DNA from: an uncultured Clostridia bacterium
Lineage (GTDB): Bacteria > Bacillota > Clostridia > Lachnospirales > Anaerotignaceae
Direction of reading: 5' to 3'
NCBI GenBank assembly: GCA_910583755.1
Contig: CAJTZO010000022.1
Coordinates: 1 to 44,941, forward strand
DNA length: 44,941 nt
Made by a program: the position numbers and the translations under genes. Numbering within the stretch: position 1 is the first letter of the stretch; each line of letters begins with the position of its first letter. Shown piece after piece: positions 34,955-42,655 of the stretch. A model generated the notes under the pieces. The model was given only the letters and a program-made list of their open reading frames with translations. It ran no database searches and had not been told where the DNA came from.

Positions 34955-35552
34955 AAAAATTCCCCCTTATAACATGTTTTGTGTAATTTGTACAAAAATA
35001 TAATTTTTATCTCAATTATATTTATGATTTTTTTATACTAACACATCAAACATATAAAGTCCACACTATTTTTTAGATAATTTTATATACTTTATATAAA
35101 ATTCACAAATCATTTAGGAGAACATTTGTTCAGATAGTATATCTAAAAAAGTATAAATCTACTTACATTTTACATAAAAAAATCGTGATATGTAATTAAT
35201 TTTAAAAAAATAGATAGTAGCTTTGTGAAAGTATAGGATACAAGCAGGAAAATCCCAGAAACAGAAAATATTTGTAAAAAGAGAAAAACATCACAATGTT
35301 GATAAAAATAAATCATAAAAAATACCTTCCTTTATTTGTAGGTATATTCCTACTCTATTCCTATGCTTTTTATCCTAGTATAAAAATAGAAATTTTTGGT
35401 TAACTTTTTGTCTATAACAAACAGAAAGGTCTATGGATTCCTTTTATTTACTAGCTTTTGAAAAAACATAAAAATTTTAGAACTGTCAATCTTATACATC
35501 ATTCTCTCTCCACACACTCCATTATAAAAAAGATTGCATTTTCCTAGTAAAA
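34955..35552. other. Gene-free AT-rich region between SLH gene and smsC
   Basis: About 600 bp with no credible ORF on either strand. It holds the divergent promoters (a possible TGGACT-17-TAGTAT for the SLH gene near 35030-35060) and a LexA-like site at 35120. The part from 35225 to 35345 (GATACAAGCAGGAAAATCCC and onward) is not explained; I cannot match it to a known riboswitch. Confidence 0.6.
35120..35131. promoter_or_regulatory. LexA-like palindrome
   Basis: GAACATTTGTTC matches the GAACN4GTTC core seen at recA. It lies 166 bp upstream of the SLH gene start and about 420 bp upstream of the smsC promoter, not over a clear promoter. It may be chance. Confidence 0.35.
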
Positions 35553-35581
35553 TTGTTATAATTTTAGAAGTTATAGATAAT
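35553..35581 (+). promoter_or_regulatory. Promoter of smsC-smsB
   Basis: TTGTTA (35553-35558) and GATAAT (35576-35581) are separated by 17 bp, about 45 bp before the smsC ATG, which has an AGGGAGG site. Confidence 0.65.
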
Positions 35582-35625
35582 ATTGTATTTTAAATAAACA
35601 CCTTTATTAGGGAGGAATAACAATT

Positions 35626-36342
35626 ATGTTAGAATTAAAGAATATATCCTATTCCGCTGAAGGAAAAGAGGGTATCTTAAAAAATATCAGTTTAGTAATA
35701 GAAGATAACAAATTTGTTGTTATCACTGGACCAAATGGTGGAGGAAAATCTACCTTAGCAAAAATGATTGCAGGCATTCTTACTCCACAAAGTGGACAAA
35801 TTTTATTAGATGGACAAGACATTACTTCCCTTTCCATTACAGAAAGAGCAAAAGCAGGCATTAGTTTTGCTTTTCAACAACCTGTTCGTTTTAAGGGAGT
35901 TACAGTGCATGATTTGATTTCCTTAGCTTCTGGTGAAAATTTAAGTACCGCCGCAGCTTGTCAATATCTTTCAGAAGTTGGGCTTTGTGCTAGAGATTAT
36001 ATTGATAGAGAAATCAACGCAAGTCTATCTGGCGGAGAATTAAAAAGAATTGAAATTGCCACAGTATTAGCTAGAAAAACAAAAGTTTCTTTATTTGATG
36101 AGCCAGAAGCAGGTATTGACCTTTGGAGTTTTAAAAACCTTATCAGTGTTTTTGAAAAAATGCATGAGGAAATCCAAGGCTCCATTGTCATTATTTCCCA
36201 TCAGGAAAGAATTTTAAATATTGCTGACAAAATTATTGTGATTGCAAACGGCGAAATTACAAAACAAGGCAAAAAAGAGGAAGTATTATCTACTCTTTTA
36301 AATCAAACAGAAGGTTGCCGTTTTATGAAAGGAGATGAATAA
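35626..36342 (+). CDS. smsC: SufC-type ATPase of a minimal Fe-S assembly (SMS) pair
   Basis: A 238-residue ABC ATPase of the SufC family, without membrane domains. Walker A is GPNGGGKSTLAK, the Q-loop region SFAFQQPVRFKGV, the signature LSGGELKRIEIA, and Walker B VSLFDEPEAGIDL followed by the H-loop ISHQE. SufC partners a SufB/D scaffold on which 4Fe-4S clusters are built. The only partner here is one short SufB-like protein; no sufD, sufS or sufU follows. That is the layout of the minimal SMS (SmsCB) system described in archaea and anaerobic bacteria. Called SmsC on context; SufC is the older name. Confidence 0.88.
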   Translation: MLELKNISYSAEGKEGILKNISLVIEDNKFVVITGPNGGGKSTLAKMIAGILTPQSGQILLDGQDITSLSITERAKAGISFAFQQPVRFKGVTVHDLISLASGENLSTAAACQYLSEVGLCARDYIDREINASLSGGELKRIEIATVLARKTKVSLFDEPEAGIDLWSFKNLISVFEKMHEEIQGSIVIISHQERILNIADKIIVIANGEITKQGKKEEVLSTLLNQTEGCRFMKGDE

Positions 36343-36343
36343 T

Positions 36344-37264
36344 ATGGATGCACTTTTAAAATCACTTTTGGAACAAGTTTCCGATTTACACGATATTCCT
36401 GTTGGTGCTTACAACATTCGGAATAATGGGCATAGTGAAGGCAGAAATTCCACCGCAAACATACAGATTGTAGGAAAAACAGATGGTAAATCTGGAATTG
36501 ACATTATTGTAAAAGAAAATACCAAAAAGGAAAGTGTTCATATTCCTGCCATTATTACAGAAGCAGGTGTTAATGATTTAGTATATAATGATTTTTATAT
36601 TGGTGAAAATGCTGATGTTGTAATTGTCGCTGGTTGTGGTGTGCATAACAATGGAGCTGCTGCTTCTATGCATGAGGGAATACATCGGTTCTTTTTAGGC
36701 AAAAATTCCAAAGTAAAATATATTGAAAAACATATTGGAGAAGGAGATGGCGCTGGAGAGCGTATTATTAATCCACAAACCCATATTATTGCAGAACAAA
36801 ACAGTTATATGGAAATGGATACAGTACAATTAAAGGGTGTTGATTCTACAAATCGAGTTTCTTCTGCAAAACTTGCAGAGGGTGCAACCTTAATCATAAA
36901 AGAAAAAATTATGACACATGGAAAACAAACAGCAGAAACTTCTTTTGAAGTAGAATTGGAAGGAAAAGGCTCTAGTGCAAATTTAATCTCTCGTTCTGTT
37001 GCAAAAGATAATTCAAAACAAGTTTTCCGTTCTATTATCAACGGTAATGCAGAGTGTTATGGTCATTCTGAATGTGATGCCATTATTATGGATAACGCTG
37101 TTGTAGCAGCCATTCCAGAAATTACCGCAAATCATCTTGATGCAACATTAATACATGAAGCAGCAATCGGTAAAATTGCAGGCGACCAATTAACAAAATT
37201 GATGACATTAGGCTTAACAGAAAAAGAAGCAGAACAACAAATTATCAATGGATTTTTAAAATAA
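36344..37264 (+). CDS. smsB: SufB/D-type scaffold of a minimal Fe-S assembly (SMS) pair
   Basis: 306 residues, much shorter than SufB (about 470) and lacking its N-terminal part. The core beta-helix is present (ADVVIVAGCGVHNNGAAASMHEG, GKNSKVKYIEKHIGEGDGAGERI, YGHSECDAIIMDN) and it ends with ATLIHEAAIGKIAGDQL, the conserved His/Glu patch where clusters are assembled in SufBCD. A Cys in GCGVH and two in ECYGHSECD are possible ligands. The ATG at 36344 has GAAAGGAG nine bases upstream and lies 1 bp past the smsC stop; an ATG at 36335 sits too close to that site. Confidence 0.88.
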   Translation: MDALLKSLLEQVSDLHDIPVGAYNIRNNGHSEGRNSTANIQIVGKTDGKSGIDIIVKENTKKESVHIPAIITEAGVNDLVYNDFYIGENADVVIVAGCGVHNNGAAASMHEGIHRFFLGKNSKVKYIEKHIGEGDGAGERIINPQTHIIAEQNSYMEMDTVQLKGVDSTNRVSSAKLAEGATLIIKEKIMTHGKQTAETSFEVELEGKGSSANLISRSVAKDNSKQVFRSIINGNAECYGHSECDAIIMDNAVVAAIPEITANHLDATLIHEAAIGKIAGDQLTKLMTLGLTEKEAEQQIINGFLK

Positions 37265-37267
37265 GAT

Positions 37268-37292
37268 ATACAAAAAAGGAATCCCTTTGTAT
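37268..37292 (+). terminator. Hairpin after smsB
   Basis: ATACAAA/TTTGTAT arms with a GG/CC inner pair lie 4 bases past the smsB stop. There is no T-run, so it may stabilise the mRNA end rather than terminate. Confidence 0.45.
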
Positions 37293-37305
37293 GTCATAGA
37301 AGTAT

Positions 37306-37334
37306 TAGACAAATAAATGATATTAGGATATACT
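37306..37334 (+). promoter_or_regulatory. Promoter of the flavodoxin gene
   Basis: TAGACA (37306-37311) and TATACT (37329-37334) are separated by 17 bp, about 70 bp before the start codon. Confidence 0.6.
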
Positions 37335-37406
37335 ACTCTATAAATCAATAAGAGTAATTTGCATATAAAACAAAACGATAGTTATAAAAGAAAGGAAGGT
37401 ATTATG

Positions 37407-37886
37407 ATGGGTAAAACATTAGTTGCTTATTTTTCTGCAAGTGGTATAACAAAAGCAGTTGCAGAAATATTGGCAGAAATAACAGGTGCAGATTTACACG
37501 AAATTAAACCAAAAACGGCATATACTCCTGCTGACCTTGACTGGACAAATCCTAAAAGCCGTAGTTCTATCGAAATGAAAGATTTGTCTTTTCGTCCCCC
37601 AATAGTAGACAATACAGTAAATATTGCAGAATATGATAATATATTACTTGGCTTTCCAGTTTGGTGGTATATTGCACCAACAATTATTAATACTTTTATG
37701 GAATCTCATGATTTTACAGGGAAAAATATCATCCCATTTGCAACATCAGGTGGCAGCGAAATTGAAAAATGCGAAGATAATTTAAAAAAGCAATATCCAC
37801 AACCAAATTGGATAAAAGGAAAGCTTCTGATAGGGAAACAAACAAAGCAACAACTTGCTCAATGGGTTTCAGAACTAAATTTATAA
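37407..37886 (+). CDS. Flavodoxin
   Basis: A 159-residue flavodoxin (Flavodoxin_4-like) electron carrier. MGKTLVAYFSASGITKAVAEILAE is the FMN phosphate loop. FGFPVWWYIAP-type segment (LLGFPVWWYIAPTIINTF) and IPFATSGGSEI are the two isoalloxazine-contact loops. Start chosen at the second of two adjacent ATGs, seven bases after GGAAGG; the first (37404) is also possible. It has its own promoter and a strong terminator. Confidence 0.9.
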   Translation: MGKTLVAYFSASGITKAVAEILAEITGADLHEIKPKTAYTPADLDWTNPKSRSSIEMKDLSFRPPIVDNTVNIAEYDNILLGFPVWWYIAPTIINTFMESHDFTGKNIIPFATSGGSEIEKCEDNLKKQYPQPNWIKGKLLIGKQTKQQLAQWVSELNL

Positions 37887-37893
37887 TATTTTG

Positions 37894-37925
37894 TTCCTCT
37901 TGCTGTGCAAGAGGAATTTTTTTTA
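37894..37925 (+). terminator. Terminator of the flavodoxin gene
   Basis: A perfect 10-bp stem TTCCTCTTGC/GCAAGAGGAA with a 3-base loop, then at least eight T. It separates the flavodoxin from the ABM gene, whose ribosome-binding site follows almost directly. Confidence 0.92.
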
Positions 37926-37939
37926 CTAGGAGGGATAAC

Positions 37940-38239
37940 ATGAGTTTTACAGTCCACATTTATTACACAGGGACAAACGGAAATGCAAAAAAATTTGCAG
38001 AAGAAATGGTAACCAGTGGAACAGTCAACGCTATTCGTGCAGAAGAAGGAAATGAGCAATATGAATATTTTTTTCCTATGGATGATAATGAAACAGTTAT
38101 GCTAGTAGACAGGTGGAAAAATCAGCAAGCATTGGATATTCACCATAAATCAGAGATGATGAAAATAATTGTAGAACTTCGTAAAAAATATAAGCTCCAT
38201 ATGAGAGTAGAAAAATTTATTGATTTTGTGGAGAAATAA
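37940..38239 (+). CDS. ABM-fold putative quinol monooxygenase
   Basis: A 99-residue ferredoxin-like beta-alpha-beta protein of the antibiotic-biosynthesis-monooxygenase superfamily: FTVHIYYTGTNGNAKKFAEEMVTSG, the central EEGNEQYEYFFPMDDNETVMLVDRWKNQQALDIHHKSEMM and final KLHMRVEKF. Such proteins act on quinols or heme-like rings, but the substrate is unknown here. ATG at 37940 follows AGGAGGG; a longer frame starting at 37808 lies inside the flavodoxin gene and is rejected. Confidence 0.85.
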   Translation: MSFTVHIYYTGTNGNAKKFAEEMVTSGTVNAIRAEEGNEQYEYFFPMDDNETVMLVDRWKNQQALDIHHKSEMMKIIVELRKKYKLHMRVEKFIDFVEK

Positions 38240-38243
38240 CCAT

Positions 38244-38609
38244 ATGATTTTGATAACACAATCTCCTTATCAATCCATTGCAACATGGTTAAAAGAAGCT
38301 GTATTTGTATTATCTCAAAATGACTTAGAAGGTTTTATTGACAAATTTGATTGTAGTGCTTTGAAAAAAAGAGATTTCTATATGATATTACGACATGGAA
38401 ATGAAAAAAGAAAACCACTTATAATTGACAGTCCTTATGACACTCCTTTACAGGAAAAAATTATCAAAACACAATACAGTTATCTATTACAGTGTAATTT
38501 ATATACCTATGGAAAATCAAATGGCTTAGTTTTAGAGGTAGAATTTATCATTGATAAAGATATGTTTTATGTGATACTACAAGATATGCATGATGAACAG
38601 CTTATATAG
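38244..38609 (+). CDS. Hypothetical protein, DUF7668-like
   Basis: 121 residues, soluble. The pattern of an N-terminal helix (IATWLKEAVFVLSQND), a central linker with PLIIDSP, then paired strands VLEVEFIIDKDMFYVILQDMHDEQL resembles DUF7668, small proteins sometimes found near toxins or immunity genes. The match is from memory and weak. Starts at ATG 38244 behind GGAGAAA, 4 bp after the ABM gene, so cotranscribed with it. Confidence 0.65.
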   Translation: MILITQSPYQSIATWLKEAVFVLSQNDLEGFIDKFDCSALKKRDFYMILRHGNEKRKPLIIDSPYDTPLQEKIIKTQYSYLLQCNLYTYGKSNGLVLEVEFIIDKDMFYVILQDMHDEQLI

Positions 38610-38657
38610 CAACCATTGTTATGACAAATTTTAGTACATAGAAAAGAGGTTATTGTT

Positions 38658-39548
38658 ATGAAAAAATATATCTTGTGTCTTCTTTGTGTTCTTCTGATAC
38701 CATTTCATACAGCATATGCAAACCTCATAGCAAAAACAATTCCCTCGGATATTGTTGCTTATATCAATGGGGTAGCAATTCCTTCCTACAACATCAACGG
38801 TAACACAGGTATTTCTGTGGAAAAATTAAAAAAGTATGGCTTTTATGTTGACTTTGATAAAGAACAAGGTGCTTTTTCTATTCATTATAATCCCTATCAA
38901 GAAGTTAACACAAATGGAAATAATAAAGTAAATGCACCATTAGATATTTATAAAACTGACATTATTGTACAAGTACAGGACAAAGCAGTTCCATGCTACA
39001 ACATTGAAGGACAAACGGTTTTATTAATAGATTCTTTAGAACCATATGGTGATATTCAATGGCACCCAAAAGAAAGAGTAATTACTTTTGATGCTGCCCC
39101 TTCTTGGTACATTTCCTTAGAAAATGACAATATGGGAGATACTTCCCAAAATATTTCAAGTTTTACAATAGAAGGAATCAAAAACAAATCTGGTACCTTT
39201 GATGTAAGTGGAGAAAATAAACAATATTTATCAAATCTTGCAATGAGCTGGAGTAAAACAGAGGGTTTATGTATTAGTTTTTCTCTTTACCAGAATGTTT
39301 TATTTCAAACGGAAAAACTTATTACCACACTAAATAGCACTATTACAAAAAACAGAGAAGGGGAAAGCATACAAGAAGACGCTCACGTTGCAAATGAACA
39401 TCTTAATATCTACATTAATGAGGAAAAAGTAAAAATTCTTTCTGTAGGAGAAGGACAAGGAAATGGACATCAGGACTATTACTTCTTTTTGGATACTAAT
39501 ATCCAAAGGTTAGATACCATCAAAAGTATAAAAATAGAAGGTAGGTAG
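38658..39548 (+). CDS. Exported protein with copper-amine-oxidase-type stalk domains
   Basis: 296 residues. Signal peptide MKKYILCLLCVLLIPFHTAYA, then two copies of a stalk-type motif: IVAYINGVAIPSYNINGNTGISVEKLKKYGFYVDFD and IIVQVQDKAVPCYNIEGQTVLLIDSLEPYGDIQW. This is the copper-amine-oxidase N-terminal/stalk domain, common on Clostridial secreted proteins and not itself an oxidase. Residues about 150-296 are an unassigned beta-rich region. Ribosome-binding site is AAAGAGG. Likely a wall- or matrix-associated protein. Confidence 0.8.
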   Translation: MKKYILCLLCVLLIPFHTAYANLIAKTIPSDIVAYINGVAIPSYNINGNTGISVEKLKKYGFYVDFDKEQGAFSIHYNPYQEVNTNGNNKVNAPLDIYKTDIIVQVQDKAVPCYNIEGQTVLLIDSLEPYGDIQWHPKERVITFDAAPSWYISLENDNMGDTSQNISSFTIEGIKNKSGTFDVSGENKQYLSNLAMSWSKTEGLCISFSLYQNVLFQTEKLITTLNSTITKNREGESIQEDAHVANEHLNIYINEEKVKILSVGEGQGNGHQDYYFFLDTNIQRLDTIKSIKIEGR

Positions 39549-39552
39549 CAAA

Positions 39553-39840
39553 ATGTACCATTTTGAAGAAATCAAAAAACTATTACAAATAAGCATTGAA
39601 AAAGGATATGAGGCAGAATTTAGAATTTATCTATATGGAAAAGAATACATGATAATTATATATGATGACCATTGTTCTTTTCAACGATGTGGTTATAAAG
39701 ATGGAAGTGGAGAACAAAATTACAGTAGCCTTGACCAATTATATACAGCAAAACAAGTTGACAATATTATACTAGAAAAGGATTGGAAAAATATAGATAA
39801 TTTAGAATGTATTGACTTTGATATGCTTGATTTATGGTAA
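39553..39840 (+). CDS. Hypothetical small protein
   Basis: 95 residues, acidic and Tyr/Asp-rich, no signal peptide. KGYEAEFRIYLYGKEYMIIIYDDHCSFQRCG and LDQLYTAKQVDNIILEKDWKNID look like a small alpha/beta fold resembling proteins of immunity-type families, a resemblance I cannot confirm. It begins 4 bp after the preceding stop codon, with a weak GGTAG site, and ends in a shared terminator. Confidence 0.65.
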   Translation: MYHFEEIKKLLQISIEKGYEAEFRIYLYGKEYMIIIYDDHCSFQRCGYKDGSGEQNYSSLDQLYTAKQVDNIILEKDWKNIDNLECIDFDMLDLW

Positions 39841-39841
39841 A

Positions 39842-39867
39842 AAACTCCCACCAAATGGTGGGAGTTT
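39842..39867. terminator. Bidirectional terminator between convergent genes
   Basis: A perfect 11-bp stem AAACTCCCACC/GGTGGGAGTTT with an AAAT loop, symmetrical A- and T-ends, between genes ending at 39840 and 39874. Confidence 0.92.
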
Positions 39868-39873
39868 CTCTTA

Positions 39874-40857
39874 TTATTCCATTACGTCACTACCTACATA
39901 AATTTTAGAATTTTTTAATTCTGCTGTTTTTTCAGATTTTAATTGTTCATTTCCCTTTTTATATTCTGCTTTTCCTAAAGTAATTTCGATTGTTACATCA
40001 TCTTTTTGCAGTAAAACAGGTTTATCATTTGCAGTCCATGTTACAGTAAAACCTTTCTTTTCTGCAAATTCACGAAGTGGCACTAATTCCACTGGTTTTT
40101 GTTCAGGTTCTTGTGTTTCTACTTTGGTTTCTGGGAGTTCTTCTACTGTTACAGCTTCTTCTTGTGGTACTAAAGTTTCTTCTACTGGTTCTACAGTTGG
40201 TTCTTCTGCAAATTCTACTTTTTCCAATATCATCACAAATACAGGTGTTGTTTGTGCTGGAATACTTCTTGTTGTTGCACCATATACTACCATACAATCC
40301 TGCTCTTTTACATCATCTGCTGTAAATACTTGTTTACTTCCTTTGCTATCAACAATTTTTGTTTCTTCTGAAACATTTAGCTGGAGCATAGGTTGTGCAT
40401 CCTGACTTGTCCATTCTTCATCAAAATAGCCTGTTGTTACAAAGTTTTCTGTACCTACCACAAAACCAACTGCTTTTGTCATAGGGGGTAAGCTTAATGT
40501 CATAGGACCATTTTTTAAAATAATTCCTGTAATGTCCATATCTTTTTGTAACTGGTCAAATGTCATAAAACTGCCATCTTTACTATTTACAATAAATGCT
40601 GTTTCCTCTGCTGTAAATTTAACACCTATATCTTCATTTGTTACAGAAATTAGATATCCATTGTTTCCTTTTTCAATAGACTCTATTTTTCCACTCATTG
40701 TCATGTATTGGCTTTCTAACGTCATAGCATCACTTTCTCCTGTTTCCTGCTGTGCAGATATAAGTAATGGTTGTTTTGCTTCCTCTCCAAATACAGTAAG
40801 GGAACCTAATACACTAAAAGCAAGCATTGCTGCAAATATTCTTTTTTTCATAATCAT
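39874..40857 (-). CDS. Secreted protein with C-terminal stalk domain
   Basis: 327 residues. The signal peptide ends near VFGEE. Residues about 50-215 are a beta-barrel-like domain (MSGKIESIEKGNNGYLISVTNE, MVVYGATTRSIPAQT). A Glu/Pro/Val linker of repeated PVE, EEA and PET units covers about 220-262. The end, LVPLREFAEKKGFTVTWTANDKPVLLQKDD.. to IYVGSDVME, is a copper-amine-oxidase-type stalk domain. Probably wall-associated with unknown partner. The first ATG at 40857 lies four bases behind AGGAGG; ATG 40851 is the alternative. Confidence 0.8.
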   Translation of the reverse strand: MIMKKRIFAAMLAFSVLGSLTVFGEEAKQPLLISAQQETGESDAMTLESQYMTMSGKIESIEKGNNGYLISVTNEDIGVKFTAEETAFIVNSKDGSFMTFDQLQKDMDITGIILKNGPMTLSLPPMTKAVGFVVGTENFVTTGYFDEEWTSQDAQPMLQLNVSEETKIVDSKGSKQVFTADDVKEQDCMVVYGATTRSIPAQTTPVFVMILEKVEFAEEPTVEPVEETLVPQEEAVTVEELPETKVETQEPEQKPVELVPLREFAEKKGFTVTWTANDKPVLLQKDDVTIEITLGKAEYKKGNEQLKSEKTAELKNSKIYVGSDVME

Positions 40858-40947
40858 TCTTCCTCCTAAAAAATAATAAGTGTTTGTTTTCTGTAATATA
40901 AGACGAAAGAAAATAAAATTTAGTTCCCTAAAATTAAAAAAAAATTT

Positions 40948-41187
40948 TTATAATACAAAATCTACTCCCATCATAATCGCAACATCTACCATTTCTGTTA
41001 CCATTGCATAGGTTTCCTCATCTGATTTTAAACGTTCCATAGTTTCTTCATCACCCTCAAAACTACAAATTAATTGGTCTTCTGCATCATAAAAATCTGC
41101 TCTCCATTCATCTGTTCTTTTTTTATATTTTCTTAAATGATACCATATTTCATTAATCCCACTTACAACATATTTATCCATCATCAT
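40948..41187 (-). CDS. Hypothetical acidic protein after asnS
   Basis: 79 residues, not recognised. The fold looks like a short beta strand pair (WRADFYDAEDQLICSFEG) and a helix. Three consecutive ATG codons follow GGAGGTTTT; 41187 is the first, but 41184 has more usual spacing. Seventeen bp after asnS, so likely cotranscribed with it. Confidence 0.6.
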   Translation of the reverse strand: MMMDKYVVSGINEIWYHLRKYKKRTDEWRADFYDAEDQLICSFEGDEETMERLKSDEETYAMVTEMVDVAIMMGVDFVL

Positions 41188-41204
41188 AAAACCTCCATAT
41201 CTAT

Positions 41205-42599
41205 TTAATATTCTGCATTATGAACTGTTCGAGGATAGGGGATAACATCTCTAATATTACTCATTCCTGTTAAATACATCACTGCTCTTTCAAAGCCTAA
41301 ACCAAAACCTGCATGACGTGTACCACCATATCTTCTTAAATCCATATACCACCAATAGTCTTCTTTTTTCATAGATAATTCTTGCATACGTTGTTCTAGT
41401 TTGTCAAATCTTTCTTCTCTTTGGCTTCCACCTATTATTTCCCCAATCCCCGGCACAAGTAAGTCCATTGCTGCAACTGTTCGATTATCTTCATTCATTC
41501 TCATATAAAATGCCTTTATTTCTTTTGGATAATCCGTTACAAAAACTGGTTTTTGAAATATCTGCTCTGTCAAATATCTTTCATGTTCTGTCTGCAAATC
41601 CATGCCCCACTTTACAGGATAAATAAATTTTTGCTTTGCTCCTTCCAACAGTTTGATTGCTTCGGTATAGGTTATTTTTGCAAAATCAGAAGATACAATA
41701 TTATCTAATCTTTTCAAAAGTTCCTTATCCACAAATTGATTAAAAAAGTGCATTTCTTCGGGTGCTTTTTCCAGCACAAAAGATATAATATATTTTAGCA
41801 TTTCTTCTGCAATTTCCATATTATTTTTTAAATCTGCAAATGCCATTTCTGGCTCTACCATCCAAAATTCTGCTGCATGACGTGTGGTATTGGAGTTTTC
41901 TGCGCGAAAAGTAGGACCAAACGTATAAATATTACGGAATGCCATTGCAAACGTTTCTCCAGAAAGCTGACCGCTTACTGTCAAATTTGTTTCTTTTCCA
42001 AAAAAGTCTTTGGAAAAATCAACCTTTCCTTTTTCTGTCAAAGGCACATTTTTGAGTGGCAGAGTAGTGACAGAAAACATTTCTCCTGCACCTTCGCAAT
42101 CGCTACCAGTGATAATTGGTGTATGCACATATACAAATCCTTTTTCTTGAAAAAAAGTGTGTATTGCATAAGCAATCAGACTTCTAACACGGAATACAGC
42201 AGAAAAAGTATTCGTCCTAGGACGCAAATAAGCAATTTTTCTAAGATATTCAAAAGAATGTCTTTTTTTCTGTAAAGGATAAGAATTATCACATTCTCCT
42301 TCTATCTCTATGTTTTTGGCTTTTAATTCAAAAGGTTGTTTTGCATCGGGGGTTTCTTCTAAAGTGCCAGTTATTATGACTGCTGTTCCAATATTTCGTT
42401 TAATAACATCTGTATAATTGGAAAGTTGTTCTGCTTCTAATACAATTTGTATGTTTTTAAAAAAAGAGCCATCATTAAGTTCTAAAAATCCAAATGTTTT
42501 TGAACTTCTGATTGTTCGAATCCAACCAGCTATTTGAATTTCTTTTTGTAAATATTCTTTTTGATTTTTATAAATATCCTTTACTTGTATAAAATACAA
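41205..42599 (-). CDS. asnS: Asparaginyl-tRNA synthetase
   Basis: 464 residues, class IIb synthetase that charges tRNA-Asn. An OB-fold anticodon domain (about 1-110, IAGWIRTIRSSKTFGFLELNDGSFF) precedes the catalytic domain with GAGEMFSVTTL, the motif 2 FRAENSNTTRHAAEFWMVEPE and motif 3 GFGLGFERAVMYLTG. Start TTG at 42599 is chosen because AGAAGGG lies six bases upstream and it matches the usual N-terminus (VKDIYKN near residue 5); an ATG at 42623 would have no ribosome-binding site. No T-box leader is present; only 56 bp separate it from msrAB. Confidence 0.95.
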   Translation of the reverse strand: MYFIQVKDIYKNQKEYLQKEIQIAGWIRTIRSSKTFGFLELNDGSFFKNIQIVLEAEQLSNYTDVIKRNIGTAVIITGTLEETPDAKQPFELKAKNIEIEGECDNSYPLQKKRHSFEYLRKIAYLRPRTNTFSAVFRVRSLIAYAIHTFFQEKGFVYVHTPIITGSDCEGAGEMFSVTTLPLKNVPLTEKGKVDFSKDFFGKETNLTVSGQLSGETFAMAFRNIYTFGPTFRAENSNTTRHAAEFWMVEPEMAFADLKNNMEIAEEMLKYIISFVLEKAPEEMHFFNQFVDKELLKRLDNIVSSDFAKITYTEAIKLLEGAKQKFIYPVKWGMDLQTEHERYLTEQIFQKPVFVTDYPKEIKAFYMRMNEDNRTVAAMDLLVPGIGEIIGGSQREERFDKLEQRMQELSMKKEDYWWYMDLRRYGGTRHAGFGLGFERAVMYLTGMSNIRDVIPYPRTVHNAEY

Positions 42600-42655
42600 T
42601 ATTTTCCCTTCTTTCTTTTCCATGTTACAGCGCTATTTTTTTAACAGAAAAACCT

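Noticed and set aside
42600..42655. T-box leader for asnS
   Set aside because: Only 56 bp upstream, without T-box or specifier stem.
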